Shown: in pieces, positions 46,811 to 58,158 of the stretch | Numbering within the stretch: position 1 is the first letter of the stretch | How the letters are laid out: the number at the start of each line of letters is the position of its first letter | Program-made: the position numbers and the translations under genes | Assembly: GCF_032452875.1 (NCBI RefSeq) | Contig: NC_083871.1 | Coordinates: 4,377,692 to 4,441,691 of the forward strand | Direction of reading: 5' to 3' | Source: Bos javanicus | Lineage: Eukaryota > Chordata > Mammalia > Artiodactyla > Bovidae | DNA length: 64,000 nucleotides | The notes under the pieces: model-generated | What the model was told of the DNA's origin: nothing | The model's database searches: none | Seen by the model: the letters and a program-made list of their open reading frames with translations, nothing else

Positions 46811-47916
46811 AAGTTTAATAAGATAAATACAGTTATAATGAGGACTATGTTGAAAATTCCAGACGGAAAATCATAATTAGTAAGTGAAAATTTCACTAGA
46901 GAGGCTCAGTAGAATATCTGAACTGACAGAAAAAAGAATTAGTGAACTTAGAGACTACGCAATCTAAAGAACAAAGGAAAAAAGTAAATGGACAGAACTT
47001 CAAAGAAAAGAGGGTAACTTGAAGAAAAACCACCATATGCATAATCTGACTGTCAGAAGACAAGGGAGAGAGAAAGTGACAGAAAAATATTAGGAGAAAT
47101 AATAACTTAAAACCTCTAGAATTTGGTGAAAAACATGAATCTACATATGCAAATTCAAAAGACTCTAAGTTCAAAGAAATGCACTGTAGACATATCATAT
47201 AAAAATGGTAAAAACCAACAACAAAGAATCTTGAAAGACATTAAAAAAAAAAAAATTGACTCATTACTTACAAAGGAGCACCAGTAAGATTAAAAACACT
47301 GTTTGTCATCAGAAACAACAAACATCAAAAGGCAGTGAGGTGACATATTTAAATTTTTAAAGAATGAAAACATGTCAACCCAGAATTCCAGATCCAGCAA
47401 AACTATCTCTCAAAAATAAAATCAAAGTAAGGCTGCTCGTAGATAAGCAAAAATTGAGACACTTCTAGCAAGCAGACACAGCTTACAAGATATACGAGAG
47501 TTCTTCAGGATCAAAGTAAAGGATGCCTGCCAGCAATTTGAATCAACCCAATAAAGAAAGATAATTATGGTAAAGTTAATTATGAAATTACACAACATAG
47601 GAGAAATGCTTATTTCCTCTCTGTTCTTCTCTTAAGTGATTTTGAAAACAATTATATAATATGTATATGATATAGTATGCATATGATTTTATTTTTCAAC
47701 CTATAACATTTTGAATATAACATATTTGCCAATAATAACACAAAGGAGTCATGTGGAAAAAAAGTCATTTTGGCAAAGTAAATGACCCCAGATGATACTG
47801 GAATCCACAGACCTGAGTGAGGAGAAACAGAAAGGTTAAATAAGAATATTATAGCAAACTATAAATATGTAATTGTTCTCTCTTCTCTACTCAACTTCTT
47901 TAAAAAATGTATGATT

Positions 47917-50900
47917 ACATTAAGTTCAGTTCAGCTCCATTCCTTAGTCATGTCTGATTCTTTGCGATCCCATGGACTGAAGCGTGCCAGCCCTATCTGT
48001 CCATCACCAACTCCTGGAGTTTACCCAAACTCATGTACATTGAGTCAGTAATGCCATCCAACCCTCTCATCCTCTGTCTTACCTGTCTCCTCCCACATTC
48101 ATTCTTTCCCAGCATAAGAGTCTTCATCTGTGAGTCAGCTCTTCATATCAGGTAGCCAAAGTATTGGAGTTTTAGCTTCAACATCAGTTCTTGCAATGAA
48201 TATTCAGGACTGATTTCCTTTAGGATGGACTGGTTGGATCTCCTTGCAGTCCAAGGAACTCTCAAGAGTCTTCTCCAACACCACAATTCAAAAGCATCAA
48301 TTCTTCAGTGCTCAGCTTTCTTTATAGTCCAACTCTCACATCCATACACGACTACAGGAAAAGCCATAGCCTTGACTAGACGGACCTTTGTTGGCAAAGT
48401 AATGTCTCTGCATTTTAATATGCTGTCTAGGTTGGTCAGAACTTTCTTTCCAAGGAGTAAGCATCTTTTAATTTCATGGCTGCAGTCACCATCTGCAGTG
48501 ATTTTGGAGCCCAGAAAAATAAAGTTAGCCACTGTTTCCACTGTTTCCCCATCTATTTGCCATGAAGTGATGAGACCAGATGCCATAATCTTTGTTTTCT
48601 GAATGTTGAGCTTTAAGCCAACTTTTTCACTCTCCACTTTCACTTTCATCAAGAGGCTCTTTAGTTCTTCTTCATTTATGTGCCATAAAGGTGGTGTAAT
48701 CTGCATATTCAGGTTATTGATATTACTCCCAGCAATCTTGATTTCAGCTTGTGCTTCATCCAGTCCAGCATTTCTCATGATGTATTCTGCATATAAGTTA
48801 AATAAGCAGGGTGACAATATACAGCCTTGATGTACTCCTTTTCCTATTTGGAACCAGTCTGTTGTTCCACGTCCGGTTCTAACTATTGCTTCCTGAACTG
48901 CATACAGGTTTCTCAAGAGGCAGGTCAGTTGGTCTGGTATTCTCTTCTCTTGAAGAATTTTCCACAGTTCATTGTGATTCACCCAGTCAAAAACTTTGGC
49001 ATAGTCAATAAGGCAAAAATATATTTCTTTCCAGAACTCTCCTGATTTTTCAATGATCCAACGGTTGTTGGCAATTTGATCTCTGGTTCCTCTGCCTTTT
49101 CTAAGACCAGCTTGAAATCTGGAAGTTCACTGTTCATGTATTGCTAAAGCCTGGCTTGGAGAATTTTGAGCATTACTTTACTAATGTTTGAGATGAGTGC
49201 AATTTTGTTGTAGTTTCAGTATTCTTTGGCATTACCTTTCTTTGGGATTGGAGCGAAAACTAACCTTTTCCAGTCCTGTAACCACTGCCGAGTTTTCCAA
49301 ATTTGCTGGTGTATTGAGTGCAGCATTTTCACAGCATCATCTTTTAGGATTTGAAATAACTCAACTGGAATTCCATCACCTCCACTAGCTTTGTTCATAG
49401 TGATGCTTCCTAAGGCCCACTTGACTTCACATTCCAGGATGTCTGGCTCTAGGTGAGTGATCACACCATCGTGATTATCTGGTTCATCAAGATATTTTTT
49501 GTACTTTTCTTCTGTGTATTCTTGCCACCTCTCCTTAATATCTGCTGCTTCTGTTTAGTCCATACCATTTCTGTCCTTTATTGAGCCCATCTTTGCATGA
49601 AATATTCCCTTGGTATCTCAAACTTTCATGAAGAGATCTCTAGTCTTTCTCATTCTATTGTTTTCCTCTATTTCTTTGCATTAATCACTGAGGAAGGCTT
49701 TATCTATCCTTGCTGTTCTTTGGAACTCTGCATTCAAATGGATATATCTTTCCTTTTCTCTGTTGATTTTGGCTTCTCTTCTTTTCACAGCCATTTGTAA
49801 GCCTTCCTCAGACAGCCATTTTGCTTTTTTGCATTTCTTTTTCTTGGGAATGGTCTTGATCCAGCTGTAGCAGCAAGCAGCAGCTTTGTGGCACTGGAGT
49901 GGCGAGCCGCCCAAGAGGAGATATCCAACGTCCAAGGTCAGGAGCGGCGGCTGTGAGGAGATACCCCACGTCCGAGGTCACAGAAACCCCAGTTAGAGGG
50001 TAGGTGCTGAGAAAGGGCATCAGAGGTCAGACAGACTAAAACCATAATCATGGAAAACTAACAAATCTGGTCACATGGACCACAGCCTTGTCTAACTCAA
50101 TGAAACTAAGCCATGTAGTGTACGGCCATCCAAGACAGGTTATGGTGAAGTCTGACAGAATGTGGTCCACTGGAGAAAGGAATGGCAAACCACTTCAGTA
50201 TTCTTGCCTTGAGAAACCCATGAACAATATGAAAAGGCAAAACAATAGGACACTGAGATGGGAACTTCCTAGGTCTGTAGGTGCCCCATATGCTACTGGA
50301 GATCACTGGAGAAATAATTCTGGAAAGAATAAAGAGACGGAGTCAAAAGAAAAAAAAAAAAAAACAAAAAAAAACAGCACCCAGTTGTGGATGTGACTGG
50401 TGATAGAAGCAAGGTCCAATGCTGTAAAGAGCAATATTGCATAGCAACCTAGATTGTTAGGTAATGAATCAAGGCACATTGGAAGGCACATTTCAAACAG
50501 GAAACGACAAAAGTGAACATCAACATTTTAGGAATCAGCTAACTAAAATGGACTTGAATCGGTGAATTTAACTCAGATGATCATTATATTTACTACTGTG
50601 GGCAAGAATCCATTAGAAGAAATGGAGTAGCCCTCATAGTCAACAAGAGAGTCTGAAATGCAGTACTTGGATGCAATCTCATAAACAACAGAATGATCTC
50701 TGTTCATTTCCAAGCCAAACCATTCAATATCATGGTAATCCAAGTCTATGTCCTGACGAGTAATGCTAAAGAAGCTGAATTTGAACAGTTCTATGAAGAC
50801 CTACAAGACCTTCTAGGACTAATACCAAAAAAGATGTCTTTTTTGGAATGCAAATATAGGAAGTCAAGAAATACCTGTGTAACAGGCTAATTTGGTGTTG

Positions 50901-51309
50901 GAGTACAGAATGAAGCAGGGCAAAGGCTAATAGAGTTTTGCCAAGAGAACGCACTGGTCATAGCAAACACCCTCTTCCGACAACACAAGAGAAGACTACA
51001 TATGGACATCACCAGATGGTTAACACTGAAATCAGATTATATGCTTTGCAACCAAAGTTGGAGAAGCTCTATACAGTCAGCAAAAACAAGACCGGGAGCC
51101 AACTGTGACTCAGATCATGAACTCCTTATTGCCAAATTCAGACTTAAATTGAAGAAAGTAGGGAAAACCAATAGACCATTCAGGTATGTCCTAAATCAAA
51201 TCCCTTATGATTATACAGTGGAAGTGAGAAATAGATTTAAGGGACTAGATCTGATAGACAGAGTGCCTGATGAACTATGGATGGAAGTTTGTGATATTGT
51301 ACATTAAGT
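47917..51309 (-). mobile_element. near-full-length BovB with 5' inversion and TSD
   Basis: The 3' half on the minus strand (47926-49861) covers the terminus, reverse transcriptase and linker. It includes the 225-codon frame 48305-48982 with motif B QGCILSP; motif C is decayed to MQIT. The 5' half on the plus strand (49862-51300) covers leader and endonuclease, with stops. Only about 10 bp of expected BovB is missing at the junction, where the inverted piece ends at CDIV and the other begins at IKTIP. ACATTAAGT flanks the unit (47917-47925 and 51301-51309). The combined BovB length is about 3.37 kb. Confidence 0.93.
50350..50375. repeat. poly-A tract inside BovB leader
   Basis: An expanded A-rich run within the plus-strand 5' half of BovB, at a point that reads KKNEGMEPKQK in the other near-complete copy. 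It disrupts the leader and N-terminal frame. Confidence 0.8.
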
Positions 51310-51439
51310 AATAATTGTAATAAATATGTTTGGGCTAGTAACATATACAGTTCTAACTTGTTTAATGATAAAACCAAAAAGGAGAAAAGGTGAGTAGAGC
51401 AATAATAATGATACCTATATTTAAATGGAAATAAGTCAG

Positions 51440-51628
51440 TATGAAAGGTGGCTGAGTGGTAAATAACCCACCTGCTAAGGCACGAGATGCTGATTCAATA
51501 CCTGGGCAAGAAGATTCCCTAGAGAAGGAAATGGCAAATCACTTCAGTATTCATACCTAAGAAGTGCCATGGACAGAGAAGCCTGGCGGGCTACAGCCCA
51601 TGAGGTCACCAAAGAGTCAGACATGGTA
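51440..51628 (+). mobile_element. Bov-tA SINE
   Basis: Diverged plus-strand copy: ggtggctgagtggtaaataac head, gaaatggcaaatcacttcag middle, gagtcagacatggtatggg tail. Confidence 0.82.
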
Positions 51629-51726
51629 TGGGAATCAAACAACATGGTCAATATAAACCTGAAGAATATTTGGATACATTAAGTTGTATATGGTAAATCC
51701 TAAAGGAACCACTAAGGAAATAGCCA

Positions 51727-51745
51727 AAAAAAAAAAAAAAAAAAG
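51727..51745. repeat. poly-A tract
   Basis: About 19 consecutive A residues between L1M fragments. It may be the tail of a lost insertion or an expanded L1M A-run. Confidence 0.9.
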
Positions 51746-51801
51746 TCAGTATACAATGTATATGGAGTAAAATATTAATAATAAATTGAAATTTTACAGC
51801 A

Positions 51802-52306
51802 GAAAATATTCTAGTCTAGTCAAAGCTATAGTTTTTCCAGTAGGGATGTATGGATGTGAGAGTTGGACTATAAAGAAAACTGAAGAAAAAAAAAAAGAAA
51901 ACTGAGTGCTGAAGAATGGATGCTTTTGAACTTTGTTATTGGAGAAGTCTCTTGAGAGTCCCTTTGACTGCAAAGAGATTCAACCAGTCCATCCTAAAGG
52001 AAATCAGTCCTGAATATTCATTGGAAGGATTGATGCTGAAGGTGAAACTCCAATACTTTGGTCACCTGATGCGAAGAACTGACTCATTGGAAAAGACCTG
52101 GATGCTCGGAAAGGTCGAAAGCAGGAGGAGAAAGGGATGACAGAGGATGAGATGGTTGGATGAGATCACCAACTCAATGTACATGAATTTGAGTAAACTC
52201 AGGCAGTTGGCAATGGACAGGAAGGCCTGGCATGCTGTAGGTCATGGAGTCTCAAAGAGTCAGACACGACTTAGTGACTGAACTGAAATGAACTGAGAAA
52301 ATATTC
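51802..52306 (+). mobile_element. BovB 3' fragment with TSD
   Basis: Body 51812-52296: from ctagtctagtcaaagctatag through the ctgaactgaaatgaactga terminus. GAAAATATTC flanks it at 51802-51811 and 52297-52306. A small duplication with a poly-A (gaaaactgaag, A-run, gaaaactgag) lies at 51875-51906. Confidence 0.93.
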
Positions 52307-52318
52307 ACTTAATGCAAA

Positions 52319-53418
52319 GTCTGCTTTATTGACTATGCCAAAGACTTTGACTCTATGGATCACAAAAAACTGTGGAAAATTTTGAAAGAGATGGGAATAT
52401 CAGACCACCTGACATTCCTCTTGAGAAACTTATATGCAGGTCAGGAAGCAACAGTTAGAACTGGACATGGAACAACAGACTGGTTCCAAATAGGGAAAGG
52501 AATATGTCAAGGCTTTATATTGTCACCCTGTTTATTTAACTTATATGCAGAACACATAATGAGAAGTGCTGGGCTGGATGAAGCACAAGCTGGAATCAAG
52601 ATTGCTGGAAGTAATATCAATAACCTCAGATATCCAGATGACACCACCTTTATGGCAGAAAATGAAGAATTAAAGAGCCTCTTGATGAAAGTGGAAGAGG
52701 GGAGTGAAAAAAATTGGCTTAAAGCTCAACATTCAGAAAATGAAGATCATGGCATCTGGTTCCATCACTTCATGGCGAATAGATGGGGAAACAGTGGAAA
52801 CAGTGGCTGACTTTATTTTTCTGGGCTCCAAAATCACTGCAGATGATGACTGCAGCCATGAAATTAAAAGATGCTTACTCCTTGGAAGGAAAGTTCTGAC
52901 CAACCTAGATAGCATATTCAAAAGCAGAGACATTATTTTGCCAACAAAGTTCCGTCTATTCAAAACTATGGTTTTTCCAGTGATCATGTATGGGTGTGAG
53001 AGTTGGACTATAAAGAAAGTTGAGTGCCGAAGAATTGATGCTTTTGAACTGTGGTGTTGGAGAAGAGTCTTGAGAGTCCCTTGGACTACAAGGAAATCCA
53101 ATCAGTCCAACCTAAAGGAGATCAGTCATGGGTGTTCATTCGAAGGACTGATGTTGAGGCTGAAACTCCAATATTTTGGCCACATGATCCGAAGAGCTGA
53201 TTGACTGGAAAAGACTCTGATGCTGGGAAAGATTGATGGCAGGAGGAGAAGGGGACAACAGAGGATGAGATGGTTGAATGGCATCACCAATTCAATGGAC
53301 ATGGGTTGGGGTGGGCTCTGGGAGTGATGGACAGGGAGGCCTGGCATGCTGTGGTGCATGGGGTCGCAAAGATTCAGACACGTCTGAGCAATTGTACAGA
53401 ACTGAACTGAACTGAACA
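52319..53418 (+). mobile_element. BovB truncated in the reverse transcriptase
   Basis: Starts at motif A (CFIDYAKDFDSMDHKKL) and continues through motif B QGFILSP, motif C YPDD and the C-terminal segment to the ctgaactgaactgaac terminus. Frames 52355-52810 and 52704-53204 overlap because of a frameshift in the GSEKNWLK region near 52710. YPDD is shared with the copy at 20162-21703. No clear TSD was found; ATGCA on both sides is too short to rely on. Confidence 0.9.
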
Positions 53419-54063
53419 TGCAGTGCCTAAAGAATAAAGAAAGAAAGAAAAAAATGCATGATACATACAGAAAACAAAATGTAAATGGTAGATGTAAGTC
53501 CAATTGCTCCATTATATCAATATGAAAATTAAGTGTGAATGAATTAACCTAACTGAAAGGCAGTCTGTCAGACCTGATACAAATACAAATAAACAATCAA
53601 AATATATGTTATTTATAGAGATTCCTTCTTGATTCAAAGATGTAAAGACATTGAAAGTAAAAGGATGGGAAAATATACTATGGAAATCAACTGTAAGAAT
53701 ACAGGAGTGGCTAATACATCAGGATGTGACTGAAATAGAAATGAGAGGAATTGACAATTCAACAATAATAGTTGATTTCTATACCTCACCTTCACTCTCA
53801 ATAGTGGATACAACTAAGCAGAATTTCAACAAATTTATACTATAAACCAAATATTCTTGACCTGTCTACTGAACACTGTATCCAACAATTGCAGAATATA
53901 TAGCTTTGTCATAGATCATTTCTAGGAAATGAAATATGTCAAGTAATTTAAATGAATTATAATAGTACCAATAAGTTCTCTGATCACAAATAAATAAAAT
54001 TAGCAATCAATAATGGAAAGAAATTTGAGAAACTCACAAAAAAGTGAAGATAAAGAATACGGA

Positions 54064-54803
54064 TTTATTTATTGTACTTTTAGCTGACCTAGATCTTCAT
54101 TGCTGTGCACTGGCTTTCTCTAGCTGTGGAAAGCAGAGACTACTCTTTGTTGAAGTGTACTGGCTTCCTATTGTGGTGGCCTCTCTTGTTGTAGAGCTCA
54201 GGCTCTAGTGCACACAGGTTTCAGTGGTTGTGGCATGTAGGCTCAGTAGTTGTGGCACACAGGCTCTAAAGTGTGGCTCAGTAGTCGTGGCACACAAGTT
54301 CTAGCCTGTGACTCAATAACTGTGGACCCAGGCTCTAGAATGTGGCTCAGTAGTTGTGGCACATAGGCTCTAGCATGTGGCTGAGTAACTGTGTCACACA
54401 GGCTCTACAGTATGGCTCAGTGATTGTGGCACACGGGCTCTAGAGTGTGGCTCAGTGGTTGTGGCACACGGGCTCTAGGGTGTGGCTCAGTGGTTTGGCA
54501 CACGGGCTCTAGGGTGTGGCTCTGTGGTTGTGGCACACGGGCTCTAGAGTGTGGCTCAGTGGTTGTGGCACACGGGCTCTATGCTGTGGCTCAGTGGTTG
54601 TGGCACATGGGCTCTAGGGTGTGGCTCAGTAGTTGTGGCACACGGGTTCTAGGTGTGTCTCTGTGGTAGTGGCACACCAGCTCTAGAGTGTGGCACGGTG
54701 GTAGTGGCACATGGACTCTAGAGTATGGCTCAGTAGTTGTGGTGCATGGGCTTAGTTGCCTCATGGCTTGTAGAATCTTCTCATTGGACCACCAGGGAAG
54801 TCC
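54064..54803 (-). mobile_element. CHR SINE expanded into a minisatellite
   Basis: The ends match a CHR SINE on the minus strand: tttatttattgtacttttagctg at the left and ttggaccaccagggaagtcc at the right. A normal copy is about 250-280 bp (compare 35828-36107), but this one is about 740 bp because its internal unit is repeated in tandem. Confidence 0.88.
54230..54760. repeat. 35-bp minisatellite derived from CHR SINE
   Basis: About 15 units starting gtggcacacgggctctag and containing tgtggctcagtggtt. Unit starts are at about 54252, 54287, 54322, 54356, 54391, 54426, 54461, 54495, 54530, 54565, 54600, 54635, 54669, 54704 and 54739, a near-constant 34-35 bp spacing. Central units (54426-54635) are most alike; the outer ones diverge. 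An 81-codon plus frame across it is repeat read-through, not a gene. Confidence 0.95.
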
Positions 54804-55980
54804 AATAGCATAGTTTTCAATAGCCAGTGGATCAAAGAAGAAATTATAGAGAAATTACAAACATGAAGATGCAAGTAAATGAAGATACAATGCATCATAT
54901 CCTGTGGGACTGATGTAGCTAAAGTAGTACTTAGAGGGATATGCATAACTGCAAAAACACTTCAGTGAAGAAGAAGCAAGATTTCAAACCAGTAACCTAA
55001 CCTTCTACCTTAAGACACTGGAGAAAGATGAGCAAACTAAACATACAGAATGCTGAAGGAGAAAATAGCAAAGGAAACAGGAAATAAAGAAATACAAAGT
55101 AAAAACTGTAGAGAAATTCAATGATATGAAACCTGGTTTTCTGAAATGATCAACAAAGTGACAATTTTTTAGTCCGATTAAAGATAAAATTGTAAGAAAA
55201 TCAGAAAGAGAGAGAGAGAACAATAAGACTCAATTTAGTAGCACTGGAAATGGTGTAAGCATATAATTGCTGACCTTACAGAAATAAAAAATGATTACAA
55301 AGGAATACTATGAATAATTATAGGCTAATCTGTTATATGACTTAGATGACATGAGCAAATTCCTAGAAAGTCTCAAACTATAAAACTAACTCAAAAATAA
55401 ATAGAAAATATGAGCAGACCTAGAATATATAAAGTAATTAAGCTAGTAATCAAAAAGCTACAAAGAAAATTGTTTTTACTGTTATCATGTAAGATACCAT
55501 TGTAATTTTCATAGTAGAATACTGATTTTTTGATGATTTATATATTTGATAAGAACAATTTAAAACCAATAGCAAATGTGAATATCTAATTTATAAACTA
55601 AAAAAAAAAAAACTTTAATGTCAAAAACAAGAAAAAATAAAATAGAAAAGTCTGGGCTCATTGGCTTCACTAGTAAATTCTAACCCACATCTTATTAAGA
55701 ATAAATATTAACTCTTCACAGGCACTCCCAAATAATAAAAGAAAAGGAAACTCCCAATTCATTCTATGAAACTGATATTATCCTGATACTAAAATCAAAG
55801 ACATCACAAGAAAAGAACCCTACACACCAATATCTCTTATGAATACAAAAAATCCTCAACAAATTCTAACCAACCAAACACTATAATATATAAAAAGGAT
55901 TACAGGCTGTGGTCAAGTGGGATTCAACCCAATAACCCAACTTCAATTTAAAACTCAAAATCAGTTAATTTAATATCCTG

Positions 55981-57084
55981 TGTCTACAGAGTAAAAGTCC
56001 AAAAATCACATGAGCTGAAATTCTCTAGGTTTAATATGGTTGGTTTTAAAACCTGGAGTGGGCCCAGCCCTTCAAGATAAATAGTCAAATGTTAAGGATT
56101 TCAGAGGAACAGTATATATGGATTTGCATCCTAATTCTAGTGTATGCAGTGAAGACCTATCAATCACCTTCCAAATGAACCAAAGGTCCCCAGTGCTTTT
56201 GTGGGAAACAGTGCATCTTCATTATTCAAATGCCTTTTTCTTTGTTTTGCATTACCTTCATATTAAAAAAAATTTTCCCCTAAATTATGAAAGCTGTCCT
56301 CCCCCCAAACAGACTATAATTATCACCTCTTTGTTAAATGGTAACTTGTTACGGCCTAATTTACATTCTTTGTATTTATCAGTTTCCATATAACCTTCCA
56401 AAGCTCATCACATTAGTTCATGATTTAAATTGCAGATTTCCTCCAATGAATATATTGCTTTTGTGTATAAGATAGATTTTTATAATTTTTTTTGAAAAAC
56501 TATTTATGATGATGCCTTTGTCTCTGAACAAGGCTTTACTATGTCTTATGTGAGCTATATACAAGCAAACATTTTCACAACTACCAGTTAAATATAACTG
56601 TTTATTTTAGGTATGTTTCTCTCTCTTTCTCTTTTTTTTTTAATCTTTATTTTCTGAACTAGAGCTTCAAGAAATATGCCGTAAGTAATTGGGAATTTGT
56701 ACATAGAGCAGGTTGTGGACCATCACAGATGGGTGCTGTTGTCATATCCATGTTTCCTGAATGGCTTAGCCTTGCAGAATTGTCCATTTAAATTGTATTA
56801 AATGAAATACAGTGTCATGCTCAGGTGTAGAACCTTCTGGGACCTTCCGGGACTTAACATTTGGGGAGGGAGATGAAGACCATGTGGGCAACAGTAATAG
56901 AGAAATTGGCTTGACTGTAACTCTGATTTTATAGGGATGGAGAGCATATTAAATAAATAGAATTAGAATACAGAGTGGACTATTATAGAAAATGGTTACA
57001 AAGGAGAGAACAAGAATCAGGGGACCAGAACATCAAGCCACATTTGAAGCTTAGGCCACAGAAATTTATGAGGCTATACAGCCA
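55981..57084. other. unrecognised AT-rich sequence
   Basis: No gene or named repeat recognised. A pyrimidine-rich run lies at 56617-56641. Confidence 0.45.
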
Positions 57085-57263
57085 TCAGGTGGCTCAGATG
57101 GTAAAGAATTCCCCTGCCATGCAGGAGACCTGGGTTGGGCAGATTCCCCTGCTTTAGGAAATGTCAACCCACTCCAGTATTCTTACCCAAAGAATTCCAT
57201 GGACAGAGGAGCCTGGCATTCCATGGGGTCTCAAAGAGTCGGACTCGACTGAGTGACTAACAC
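57085..57263 (+). mobile_element. Bov-tA SINE
   Basis: Plus-strand copy from ggtggctcagatggtaaag to gactcgactgagtgactaac, with a short deletion around the ggttgggcagattcccc segment. Confidence 0.9.
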
Positions 57264-57805
57264 AGTAAACATACATTAAAAATGGAAGAAGCAGCCTGGC
57301 AGAGTGAGCTTGCCTGGAGTTTGGAGCTACACTTCTTGGGCTGGTACCCGTGTCCTAGCACCTGCAACAACATGCTTTGAATGAGTTGTCTGATCTCTGT
57401 CTGCCTCAGTCTTCTCCTACCTTAAATTTGAGGAATGGTAGTATATATTATATTTTACAGGATCATTACAAATGAATTTATATAAAGCTCTTAAAGGAAG
57501 TTTGACACATGGTGAGGATTCAATTAAATGTACTAATTTTTACTTTTATAGATTTTAACGTTGACCACTGCACACCAGAAAAAGAAGGAAAAACTAAAGA
57601 CAATGTTACAAATTCTCAGATATACAGAAAAAAAAAAAAAAACCTTCCCAACACCTATCAAAAGTGAAAATTTGCAATGGTGCTGGACATGAAAGGAGGA
57701 GGACAACAGAACACATTAGAGTTTAGAGGAAGATTTTCAAATAGGTATACACACCCGTAAGGGGGGTATAGAACACCCTGTGAGGACTGCAAGCCACTGG
57801 CTTCT
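57264..57805. other. unrecognised sequence
   Basis: A spacer with a poly-A tract at 57628-57642. Nothing else recognised. Confidence 0.4.
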
Positions 57806-57945
57806 GCTGCTGCTGCTAAGTCGCTTCAGTCGTGTCCGACTCTCTGCGACCCCATAGAAGGCAGCCCACCAGGCTCCCCCGTCCCTGGGATTCTCCAGGC
57901 AAGAATACTGGAGTGGGTTGCCATTTCCTTTTCCAATGCGCAAAA
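57806..57945 (-). mobile_element. BOV-A2 half-element
   Basis: (CTG)n start at 57806-57816, then taagtcgcttcagtcgtgtc through to ttgccatttccttttccaatg. Only one half of the dimer is present; the linker and second half are absent. Confidence 0.88.
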
Positions 57946-58158
57946 TCACAATACTCAGGATGTATGAAGCCTTCATGTAGACGAAAACAGATGCCTACTG
58001 CAGCCATCTGCTTCTCACACAGGAATGGAAGGGATATAAGGACTCAAAATACTCTGAACTTTTATACAGGGGAAACAAAGAAGCACGAGCAGACATGAGA
58101 AGAATACACTGAGAGTGGAAACATGGATGAACTGCAAGGTTAAACGAATGAAAGGAAG

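Larger units (their letters stand above)
46815..55980 (+). mobile_element. old plus-strand L1M with nested insertions
   Basis: Fragments of one or more old L1Ms in a single orientation: 46815-47916; 51310-51439; 51640-51801; 53470-54055, which resembles the ORF2 endonuclease region (aataatagttgatttctatac, gaatttcaacaaatttatac); and 54820-55980, ORF2 reverse-transcriptase region (gggattcaacccaataaccc near 55919). Between them lie BovB (47926-51300, 51812-52296, 52319-53418), Bov-tA (51440-51628) and a CHR SINE (54064-54803). All frames are destroyed. The consistent orientation and order argue for one long ancestral element, but this is inferred. Confidence 0.65.

Noticed and set aside
54424..54669. 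An 81-codon frame with repeated W, G and T residues, resembling a repeat protein
   Set aside because: The frame is read-through of the 35-bp minisatellite. Because 35 is not a multiple of three the frame rotates between units, and nothing suggests coding function.
54230..54760. CRISPR-like array
   Set aside because: The units are directly adjacent with no spacers, the host is a mammal, and the repeat derives from a CHR SINE.
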